From the IMG/VR virus record IMGVR_UViG_3300013132_000004, positions 1 to 33,509 of that record: a stretch of 33,509 bases of DNA. One strand, given 5' to 3'. Shown one piece after another: positions 22,087 to 29,040 of the stretch. A program made the position numbers and the translations under genes. Each line of letters starts with the position of its first letter. Position 1 is the stretch's first letter. The stretch is from a virus. The notes under the pieces were generated by a model, which was not told where the DNA came from, did not search any database, and saw only the letters and a list, made by a program, of their open reading frames with translations.

Positions 22087-23720
22087 TAGAATGGAAGATA
22101 GAATGGTCTATATGGTATCAGTTGAAGTTCTATTGTATATTGGAATATTCTCTTGTATTTCGAAATATATTCTTCAACCTCTTTATTCAGGACTTGAACA
22201 GGTAATAAATATGGGTAGATGTAATCTTGATTTTCTGATGGTAACCAATCATCCATTATCATATAAACATTTGGGGACATCAATAATTCCTCGATAACAA
22301 CTGTATCATTTTGTTCGACGTAATTGGAATCTACGGTTACAATTTCGTTTGCGTCCCCGTAGAAGTTTGTTATCTGTGAATCATACGCTTGTCTGTTCCA
22401 CCATCTTGTGTTGAGAGATTTCTGTTGATTAAAAGATTTTTTATTAACCTGAAACTTCTTTGTATATTTTTTTGTAAAGGTATACGTATCCCATATCCCT
22501 TGTCTGTTCAAGAATAGGAATGATACAGGATTGTTGAGACATTCTTCCCCAACCATTTTATATTGTACAATCTCAGAAGAACCATAAACATCGTAATCGT
22601 ATCCGAGATAATTGTTTGTTAGATAGATTGCGACATCAGAGTCAGTTCTAACTGTTGGATTGGGTTTGAATATTCCGTATGCGATTCTTTGACTGAGATA
22701 AGAATAGGGAGCTACAGTTTGTAGATTTGTTCTTGGGGTAAATAAAACTTGGTTCGATTGAATCGAATCGTAATTGTATTGATTATTAGATTGATTCTTT
22801 TGTAGATACATTATCGCTTTCGCTGACGTTGTGTTATTGAACAGAGGATTTCCCCCAAACATGAACCCTACTATGATAGGACATTTATAGTAGTGAGTTC
22901 TATATCTTGTTTGATATACATTACCACCGAGAATTGTCATAGGAATCGTATCCTCTCCAAATGTTGACATGAAATCACCTCTTGTGGTTCCTGTACTCAT
23001 TTGATAAGATAGGACTCTGGTATCGAGATAATTGTATTGTCCGTTTAAGTTATTAGCACTATAGTAATACTTCTCAGACATTTGTTTGTTATCCTGAACA
23101 CCAGGATAAATCATAACTCCATAGGGTTGTGTCTGAGCGGAATAAGGTGATATGGTCCCTCCTGTATAGGAAGTGTATGCAGAAAAGTTTGTAGGAACAA
23201 TTGTTGTTGTTGTCGAACCTGACGTGTATTGTACTCCAAACAATATTCTATATTCATTTATGTGATAGATATTTTCAAATCCTTCTACCCCTCCATTAAA
23301 TCCGTTGGAGAAAGACACAGTAGATGTTCTATCATTCGTGATTGTCGCTTGGTTTGTTTGTAATTCAACTGACGTTGTGTCAGAGTCAGCAACTCTAACC
23401 AAATAAGGATTCGTCTGTGCTGATGAACCTGAAACAATCATTCCCAAGTTTCTTGGGTTTGGGGAAACAATATTATAGATGATTGTCTCTACGTTGAAAA
23501 TGCAGTGTCCGAATTGATTCGGTGGAATTAATAATCTTGATATCTTCCCGTAATCCTGAGTTGAACCAGAATCATTTATATAGGGGTTCTTGTAGATATC
23601 TGCTACGAGACGAATATCTGTGTAAGCTGAGAAATCATTGAGAGCAACGTTCCAAGTATGGTCTGCATGACTCGGTGCTATTTCCAATGGCATCTGATAT
23701 ATTTCAAGGTCTAAACTCAT
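22086..23720 (-). CDS. Tail-tip structural protein
   Basis: A 544-residue beta-rich protein: IRLVADIYKNPYIND (37-51) and LLIPPNQFGHCIFNVETIIYNIV (68-90) are strongly patterned motifs that I associate with tail or baseplate proteins of Bacteroidota phages, next to the gene with the SLPG motif, as here. The C-terminal part has WDTYTFTKKYTKKFQVNK and a mixed alpha/beta end (VLNKEVEEYISKYK). No Pro/Thr tract. It overlaps both neighbours by one to four bases. A distal-tail or hub-associated role is likely, but the exact component cannot be named. Confidence 0.5.
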   Translation of the reverse strand: MSLDLEIYQMPLEIAPSHADHTWNVALNDFSAYTDIRLVADIYKNPYINDSGSTQDYGKISRLLIPPNQFGHCIFNVETIIYNIVSPNPRNLGMIVSGSSAQTNPYLVRVADSDTTSVELQTNQATITNDRTSTVSFSNGFNGGVEGFENIYHINEYRILFGVQYTSGSTTTTIVPTNFSAYTSYTGGTISPYSAQTQPYGVMIYPGVQDNKQMSEKYYYSANNLNGQYNYLDTRVLSYQMSTGTTRGDFMSTFGEDTIPMTILGGNVYQTRYRTHYYKCPIIVGFMFGGNPLFNNTTSAKAIMYLQKNQSNNQYNYDSIQSNQVLFTPRTNLQTVAPYSYLSQRIAYGIFKPNPTVRTDSDVAIYLTNNYLGYDYDVYGSSEIVQYKMVGEECLNNPVSFLFLNRQGIWDTYTFTKKYTKKFQVNKKSFNQQKSLNTRWWNRQAYDSQITNFYGDANEIVTVDSNYVEQNDTVVIEELLMSPNVYMIMDDWLPSENQDYIYPYLLPVQVLNKEVEEYISKYKRIFQYTIELQLIPYRPFYLPF

Positions 23721-24382
23721 GTTGTTGGAATTGTATTTGTTATCATATTTTCTAATAGTAAATTGATGTCCTCTGAGATTGCGTTGTATACAACTTCAAG
23801 TTCTCTTTCCAATTGTGGTGGTGGATTATCAATTTGGTCTTCGAAAGAACTAATCCCTACATCATAAATATTAGTAGGTCTAATACCATACTTGAATATG
23901 TTTGTTTGAATTGCGAAGGCTAATGCTAAATTGGATTTTTCTTCATCTACTTGTATTCCTTTTTCTTGTATCCATTTTCTTAAGACATCAAGTGGTATTC
24001 TGTGTTTGTTGTCATTACTTCTTTTCTTATTTATCGCATACGCTAATGAATTGATTTTGAACTCAGGGGAAGGTCTGATACCTCTTATGTTAATCCATTC
24101 CAAGATTGAAGATGTGGGAACTTTCCTCACACCTTTCTTCCTTCCTATGTTTACATAATTGTAGTAATCAAGATATTCAACAACAATTTGTGGAGTACCA
24201 TCAGGACCTACTTCCACATACGCTATGATTGAGTTATACAAGTTCCCTGTTGCGACCTTATCACCAACTCCACGTGCATCAGGATTACCATAAGGATAAA
24301 TCTTTTTCAACAACGCCTCTTTCATCATTGTTTGATACATCGTTGCGAAATATTCCATCGCTTGAGTTGTGTACTGCCACAT
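23717..24382 (-). CDS. Tail completion / neck protein, HK97 gp10-like (putative)
   Basis: A 221-residue protein with a helical N-terminus (MEYFATMYQTMMKEALLKKI), then a strand-rich core (ATGNLYNSIIAYVEVGPDG, QIVVEYLDYYNYVNIGRKKG) typical of HK97 gp10-type tail-completion proteins. The second half has two related helical segments, ILEWINIRGIRPSPEFKINSLAYAI and LRKWIQEKGIQVDEEKSNLALAFAI (given as residues about 88-112 and 131-155), that look duplicated. Such proteins cap the tail and join it to the head. The start is coupled (TAATG) to a 12-codon mini-ORF just upstream. The position within tail-tip genes rather than beside the connector is unusual. Confidence 0.5.
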   Translation of the reverse strand: MWQYTTQAMEYFATMYQTMMKEALLKKIYPYGNPDARGVGDKVATGNLYNSIIAYVEVGPDGTPQIVVEYLDYYNYVNIGRKKGVRKVPTSSILEWINIRGIRPSPEFKINSLAYAINKKRSNDNKHRIPLDVLRKWIQEKGIQVDEEKSNLALAFAIQTNIFKYGIRPTNIYDVGISSFEDQIDNPPPQLERELEVVYNAISEDINLLLENMITNTIPTT

Positions 24383-24420
24383 TATATATAATTTATACTA
24401 TCTAATTGTACTTGTATCAT
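24382..24420 (-). other. 12-codon mini-ORF, remnant of a duplicated fibre-gene start
   Basis: The frame runs ATG to TAA and reads MIQVQLDSINYI. It copies the first 11 codons of the 262-residue fibre-like gene (MTQVQLDSINY). It begins three bases after the 827-residue gene stop and its TAA overlaps the next ATG (TAATG). It could simply be a fossil or could act as a translational coupler for the 221-residue protein. Confidence 0.6.
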
Positions 24421-24423
24421 ATT
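24387..24423. repeat. 37-bp dispersed direct repeat, copy B (between genes)
   Basis: This matches 16393-16429 at 36 of 37 positions although the two lie about 8 kb apart and flank different genes. It sits between the 827-residue fibre gene and the tail-completion-like gene. It is the junction expected if a fibre cassette was moved or copied by recombination. Confidence 0.85.
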
Positions 24424-26907
24424 TTACCATGAATTATAATTCCATCTTGTTTGTAAATAATCAATCACATTATTGTATTCTGTTTGTGTTAATTTTTTAC
24501 CATATACAATGATTTCTCCTATGTATCCGTTAAGTTTAGCCGCTCCATCATTATTCGCACCTACAGAAATTGCTGACACAGTATCAGGGACTGTTCCTGA
24601 AGAACCTGAGTTGTCATAGATGAGATTGTTTGCTGAACCTGAGAACGAACCTGCTGTGGTTCCTGAAGTAGCAATCAAATAATAACCATTTTTACCTCCG
24701 AGAGTACTTGGTGTGGACCATCTCCATTGAATGAAATTATTATCAGAACCACTTGTGGCAGACCTATTGAAAGGTAGAGTACTACCACCTAAATAAACTC
24801 TGTATTTACCGACGTTTACAGGAGGTGCTTGGTCAGTCATATTCATTATCAGAGCGTCAGTGTTTGAACTTGTCGCGTATGCTACGACGAAATATGTAAA
24901 GGCTGAATCACTGAACGAGGTACCTGTGGTTCGAGCCATAAAATCACTTCCATCAAAATAAACGAGAGTTTTAGCTGACCATGCCCCACCTGGCGTTGAT
25001 GCTGACCATGTAGGTCTGTTCGCTTGTGTATTCTGATATAAGTAATATGCATTCGTAGATTTATCATCCCATCTAATAACATTACTTGTCCCTGCACTTA
25101 ATACAATGGTCGTCGCGTCTTGAGAATCATACCACACTTGTAATGATGAAATTGAAGATGGGGAAAAAGCTGGAACTGTCGAACTTGGCGTTGGTGTTTG
25201 AGTTTGAGTATTTGTTGGTGTTTGAGTTTGAGTATTTGTTGGTGTTTGAGTTTGAGTAGAAGTATTAGTAGGTGTGTTAGTTGGTGTTTGAGTTTGAGTA
25301 GAAGTATTAGTAGGTGTGTTAGTTGGTGTTTGAGTAGAAGTATTAGTAGGTGTGTTAGTTGGTGTTTGAGTAGAAGTATTAGTAGGTGTGTTAGTTGGTG
25401 TTTGAGTAGAAGTATTAGTCGGTGTGTTAGTTGGTGTTTGCGTATTCGTAGGAGTTCCTGTATTCGTAGGAGTATTTGTAACCGTTGGGGTATTTGTTTG
25501 AGTAGGAGTATTACTTGGAGTATTGGTTGCGGTATTACTTGGAGTATTGGTTGATGTTTGTGTTTGAGTTGCAGTAATAGTTGGAGTAACAGATGATGTA
25601 TTAGTTGGAGTATTTGTAGGAGTTTGGGTAGGTGTTTGTGTTGGAGTTTGTGTTGAAGTTTTTGTTGGCGTATTTGTTGTGGTATTTGAAGGAGTTTGGG
25701 TAGGAGTTTGTGTTGAAGTTTTTGTAGGTGTTTGAGTTGGCGTTGTTGTTGGAGTTTCCGTTTGAGTAGGTGTTTGTGTTGCAGACAAAAATGGAGTTAA
25801 TGTAGCAGTTGGGGTCTGAGTGTTAGTTGGGGTATTGGTTGGAGTTGGACTTGGAGTTTTTGTAAGAAATGAATCAAATGCTGCATCACATCTATCAAGA
25901 GGTGTCATCACTTTAATATTCAATATTCCGTTCCACCCCGCAGTCAAATCATCGAACTTCTCAATGAATGGGATACAATTAACGTTCTCATCCAAATAAT
26001 ATTTTTGATTAAAATTACCAAGAGAATCCGTCACAGATAATCTGAATTGAGAAATAACATCATCAAGTATTTGATTTGTGTCAGAGAGAACATCTATTTG
26101 GTTTGATAAATCTCTTTTGATAATATCCAATACCATTACATTAAACTGAAAATTGGTCCATGATGAACCATCTTCTGTTATGACCTGTTGTGTGTCTGTT
26201 GGTATTACATACAGTAACGGATAGATTGGAGATTCGTACGTAACGTTTTCTTCTTTATCTCTGAGTTCTGTCCAATAGATTAATTCATCCATAGAACCAA
26301 ATCCGAATGAATTGATTTGTTTGTGATAGGTAGATAATAATTGAAAATCTTCTTTGATTGTTTTCAAGTTAATCCAATCGTGAACTATTGGTGTTCCTGT
26401 GAATGTATTGAACGCTGCACTACATCTATCAAGTGGGGTTGTTGTTTTAATTCTCATCAGAGCGTTCCAACCATTACATCTATCCTGATACTTCTCCATA
26501 AATGGAGTACAACTAACCGTATCATCCAAGAAATAATATTGATTGTAATCCCCAAGTGCACTCGTTACAGATAATCTGAATTGACTCATTATATCTTGTA
26601 AGGTCTGTAAGGTATCTGACAATACTTCTGTCTGATTGGATAAATCTCTTTCAACAATATCCATCACGACATTATTGAACTCCCATGTTTTGTATCTCAA
26701 ATTATTTTCAACTCTCGATGGTACAACATAATATAATGGGAAGATTGGTGATTCGAATGTTGGATTGTCTTCTTTGTCTCTTTGTGTGATATACCAACCG
26801 ATTTGATTCGTATCACCCATACCAAATGAATTGATGAACTTGTGCTTCTGTGCCAACAAGTCCATACTATTAATGATATTTCTAAAATTGATTGAAGAAG
26901 CGTTCAT
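24424..26907 (-). CDS. Large modular fibre: duplicated N-terminal domain, 229-residue Thr/Pro/Asn stalk, ConA/LamG-like tip
   Basis: An 827-residue protein. Residues 6-170 and 178-347 are an internal duplication: both have LLA/ST-x-HK-x-INSFG, RDKE-N-T-ESPI-PL-YV, RDLSNQ-VLSDT, SQFRLSVT-LG-NQ-Y-LD and TPLDRC-AAF. Residues 351-579 are almost only Thr, Pro, Asn, Ser and Gln, in part a 36-bp minisatellite. Residues 580-827 form a ConA/LamG-like tip: VWYDSQDATTIVLS, VIRWDDKS, LVYFDGSDFMAR, FTYFVVAYAT, and the closing NGYIGEIIVYGKKLTQTEYNNV. Domains of that type bind glycans. The duplicated base likely attaches to the virion. It overlaps the end of the upstream chaperone-like frameshift product by four bases. 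A host-receptor fibre is the best guess. Confidence 0.65.
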   Translation of the reverse strand: MNASSINFRNIINSMDLLAQKHKFINSFGMGDTNQIGWYITQRDKEDNPTFESPIFPLYYVVPSRVENNLRYKTWEFNNVVMDIVERDLSNQTEVLSDTLQTLQDIMSQFRLSVTSALGDYNQYYFLDDTVSCTPFMEKYQDRCNGWNALMRIKTTTPLDRCSAAFNTFTGTPIVHDWINLKTIKEDFQLLSTYHKQINSFGFGSMDELIYWTELRDKEENVTYESPIYPLLYVIPTDTQQVITEDGSSWTNFQFNVMVLDIIKRDLSNQIDVLSDTNQILDDVISQFRLSVTDSLGNFNQKYYLDENVNCIPFIEKFDDLTAGWNGILNIKVMTPLDRCDAAFDSFLTKTPSPTPTNTPTNTQTPTATLTPFLSATQTPTQTETPTTTPTQTPTKTSTQTPTQTPSNTTTNTPTKTSTQTPTQTPTQTPTNTPTNTSSVTPTITATQTQTSTNTPSNTATNTPSNTPTQTNTPTVTNTPTNTGTPTNTQTPTNTPTNTSTQTPTNTPTNTSTQTPTNTPTNTSTQTPTNTPTNTSTQTQTPTNTPTNTSTQTQTPTNTQTQTPTNTQTQTPTPSSTVPAFSPSSISSLQVWYDSQDATTIVLSAGTSNVIRWDDKSTNAYYLYQNTQANRPTWSASTPGGAWSAKTLVYFDGSDFMARTTGTSFSDSAFTYFVVAYATSSNTDALIMNMTDQAPPVNVGKYRVYLGGSTLPFNRSATSGSDNNFIQWRWSTPSTLGGKNGYYLIATSGTTAGSFSGSANNLIYDNSGSSGTVPDTVSAISVGANNDGAAKLNGYIGEIIVYGKKLTQTEYNNVIDYLQTRWNYNSW
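25254..25439. repeat. 36-bp minisatellite coding for TPTNTPTNTSTQ
   Basis: Five copies of a 36-bp unit start at 25254, 25296, 25332, 25368 and 25404 on the plus strand; the first spacing is 42 because of an extra 6-bp insertion. Copies differ by at most one or two bases. Each codes for 12 residues of the fibre stalk. Near-identity at third codon positions means recent expansion or gene conversion rather than selection on the protein alone. Confidence 0.85.
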
Positions 26908-27649
26908 CTATATTTTTCCTTTAACCTCTGCTCTTTTTCTTTATTAAGGTCCAAATGGTACGACAAATGGTTAAGACAAGATAGAAGGGGGAGAGAAGTA
27001 ACCCCATCAATTTTCCAAACTTTGTCTTGTGCGAGAAAATTAATCGCTTGGTACCAACCCCAATAAGAGTCAAAGTTATCCTGAACTTCATCATCGACCA
27101 CAGAAGCTTTTTCTTGGAAGAGATTTGTGAAAGTAGTTGTAAGGCTTTTCCGAAAGTTAACAAAAAAAAAATTGCTCCTTCTATGTATTTGATAGGTAAC
27201 TTCTTAAAGTCTTCTGTTTGTTTCTTGAAGTTTACCTCACCATATTTCTTTCCTTCTTCCACGTATAAATAGGAAGCGAGTTCGTGTAGGTTTGCAATTC
27301 TATAACTTTCATCTTTGGTTAAAAATGTATCGATGTCGACAAATTGTCCGAATGATAAATCATTCATATCTGTCAACAAATAGGTCTTTCCATTATGTTC
27401 CAATTTTGGATGTAGTTGTCTTGAATCTTTGTTGAGGATTTCATTTAACTCTTCACCAACTTTAAGAATCTCGGATGCTGGTAGTTCGTTTATCTCTTCT
27501 CTTGATAAACCAATCATAGAAGAAATCATTCTGTAATACATCTCCTCTTCTTCCAATAGGTCCTTGAACTTCATCAGTTCACTCCACATTTCAATTGTTA
27601 TTTCTTTAACGGGGTATTTCTTCTTGTTGTATTCAATGTAGTCCATCAT
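26904..27649 (-). CDS. Tail assembly chaperone-like gene with probable -1 frameshift
   Basis: The zero frame runs 27649-26921 (242 residues). A second frame at -1 is open from about 27186 and ends at 26904, and reads like a genuine protein C-terminus (VVDDEVQDNFDSYWGWYQAI, then LAQDKVW). The zero-frame end over the same bases is a hydrophobic and basic string (LLSPFYLVLTICRTIWTLIK) that looks like out-of-frame translation. The first 160 residues have the layout of Bacteroidota-phage chaperones (EITIEMWSELMKFKDLL, SMIGLSREEINELP, LSFGQFVDIDTFL). A -1 shift joining both frames gives a long form, as in lambda G/GT. Two slip sites are candidates: U10 at 27162-27171 and G-AAA-AAG at 27107-27113. 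A homopolymer sequencing error is the alternative. The start may be the second ATG (27644-27646). Confidence 0.6.
27107..27171 (-). promoter_or_regulatory. Candidate -1 ribosomal frameshift region
   Basis: The coding strand has ten Ts in a row (27162-27171) read ATT-TTT-TTT-TTG in frame, and 49 bases later G-AAA-AAG (27107-27113). Both permit -1 slippage with good re-pairing. The -1 frame is blocked by a TAG just before the T-run and open after it, so the slip must lie within or close to this region. Confidence 0.5.
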
Positions 27650-27650
27650 A

Positions 27651-27659
27651 TATAAATAT
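27651..27659 (-). promoter_or_regulatory. ATATTTATA motif before the chaperone-like gene
   Basis: The coding strand reads ATATTTATA and then one base to the first ATG or four bases to the second. The four-base reading matches the portal and MuF-like sites exactly and favours the second ATG (27644-27646) as the start. It lies in the gap between the large terminase stop and the tail genes. Confidence 0.35.
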
Positions 27660-27661
27660 CT

Positions 27662-28807
27662 TTAAGCGTAAATGTATACTTGATTGTTTTTTGCTATCTT
27701 CATTTCAAGAACATAACGTATCCCATCAATTAAATGGTCTGACCCATTTGATAATGGTTCATCCAAATTATTGTTGTTCTTATCTATTTTCCAAACATAA
27801 GACTGTAATTCGTTTTGTAAGTTCTTCGATAATTCATGAACATAAAAGTGATGTCTCTTTATCAAATCTATTCCATGAAGTATTGAACTTTTAGAAACGG
27901 GTTTACAATTGATTCCTTGTCTTCTTAGTTCTTCTATCGCCTGTGGGTTAGCACTATCTGCGATGAAGTCATCTGTAAGATTTATTCCCAAATCTTTTAT
28001 TTTATAGATAAAGTCAGGAATTGTAACATTTTTGAGATATAGTAATTCTTCACAATAGATATTATCTCCTTGTTTATATACTACAACTAAAGTTGATGGG
28101 TCTGAATATCCCCAATCTATTCCGTATGCCAATAGTTTTGCTTCTCTTGGTCTCTCCTGATAAGTTTTCTGATGTGTGAATACCATTCTTGTTGGGATAC
28201 CCCTTTGACCAAGACCGAATACTCTCCACAGGTTAGCGTCCCTGTCCTTGAGCTTCAATATTTCTTCTACTTGTTCTTTCGGTAAAAATGGGTTGTCTTC
28301 GAATGTTGTGATTGAATAGAATGTATCTTGTTGACCTTCTAAGTCATAAATCCATGACTTCCATAAAGAGGGGTTCAAGTCCAATATCATCTTCTCTGTT
28401 GTTCTGAGAGATAACTGAACATACTCATCATAGGTTAGTTCGGTTGCTTCATTTATAAACCCGACATCCCTTTTTCTACCCCTTATCTTTTCTTCCGTAT
28501 CAAGAGAGAACCATTCTATAATATTGGTTCCAAGTTCATAATAACCATCTACTGAGTGCCATTTTGATTCTTCATACAAATCTAAATCCAACAATATTTC
28601 TTTGAGGTCTCTGAGAACTGACCCTTTGAGTGACGGTAATGTTTTTCTGATTATTGAATATGTTTTATTTTCCTTATTCAATAAATCTATGACCATCCAT
28701 AACACGATATTGTATGTCTTCCCCGCTCTCGATGAGCCCTGAAAAACATAGTTACGAAAATTGTTTTCTGAGAGTTGTTCGAATACAATATTGGTTTTGA
28801 TTTTCAT
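27662..28807 (-). CDS. terL: Terminase large subunit
   Basis: A 381-residue packaging motor. Walker A is GSSRAGKT (24-31); Walker B with the catalytic Glu is VGFINEA (115-121, E120). The nuclease half has GIDWGYSDPST (229-239, D231), FIADSANP (281-288, D284) and DHLIDGIRY (357-365, D357/D361), the three acidic positions of the RNase H-like fold. The size is somewhat short for the family (commonly 400-550), but all motifs are present. It drives DNA into the prohead and cuts it. The ATG overlaps the preceding 76-residue gene's stop by four bases. The gene next to it is not the portal, as would be usual, but a tail chaperone-like gene. Confidence 0.88.
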   Translation of the reverse strand: MKIKTNIVFEQLSENNFRNYVFQGSSRAGKTYNIVLWMVIDLLNKENKTYSIIRKTLPSLKGSVLRDLKEILLDLDLYEESKWHSVDGYYELGTNIIEWFSLDTEEKIRGRKRDVGFINEATELTYDEYVQLSLRTTEKMILDLNPSLWKSWIYDLEGQQDTFYSITTFEDNPFLPKEQVEEILKLKDRDANLWRVFGLGQRGIPTRMVFTHQKTYQERPREAKLLAYGIDWGYSDPSTLVVVYKQGDNIYCEELLYLKNVTIPDFIYKIKDLGINLTDDFIADSANPQAIEELRRQGINCKPVSKSSILHGIDLIKRHHFYVHELSKNLQNELQSYVWKIDKNNNNLDEPLSNGSDHLIDGIRYVLEMKIAKNNQVYIYA

Positions 28808-29034
28808 TCAATCATAGATTCTCCCTGTTTATCTTGGATGAAGTCCACAGTAATTTCGATTCCTGTCAGAGTTCTTTCAAACTCTTCTTTCATTGATTCT
28901 AAGTCAAGTGTGATTGTATCGTCATCATCAACACCATAATAAATGGGTATCTGTATGTACCCCTTCAATTTTACATGAAGGTCATCGTAGCCAGAGACAA
29001 ACACTTTGTCATCATTATAGTTATAAGTTCTCAT
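28804..29034 (-). CDS. Small acidic hypothetical protein between glycosyltransferase and terminase
   Basis: A 76-residue protein: MRTYNYNDDKVFVSGYDDLH, LKGYIQIPIYYGVDDDDTI, then LTGIEITVDFIQDKQGESM. It is acidic (DDDD at about 36-39) and mostly strand-like. It lies six bases after the glycosyltransferase gene and its stop overlaps the terminase ATG (ATGA), so it is translated with both. No family recognised. Confidence 0.5.
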   Translation of the reverse strand: MRTYNYNDDKVFVSGYDDLHVKLKGYIQIPIYYGVDDDDTITLDLESMKEEFERTLTGIEITVDFIQDKQGESMIE

Positions 29035-29040
29035 ATTATT

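Noticed and set aside
25254-25439. Regular 36-bp repeats that could suggest a CRISPR array
   Set aside because: The repeats are directly adjacent without spacers, lie in an open frame and encode a stalk; no cas genes are present.
25198-25554. Plus-strand open frame rich in Cys, Trp, Ser and Arg (118 codons), and similar ones at 17612-17827, 7504-7755 and 7650-7859
   Set aside because: These lie opposite the Pro/Thr/Asn stalk tracts; their repetitive make-up is only the reverse strand of the repeats.
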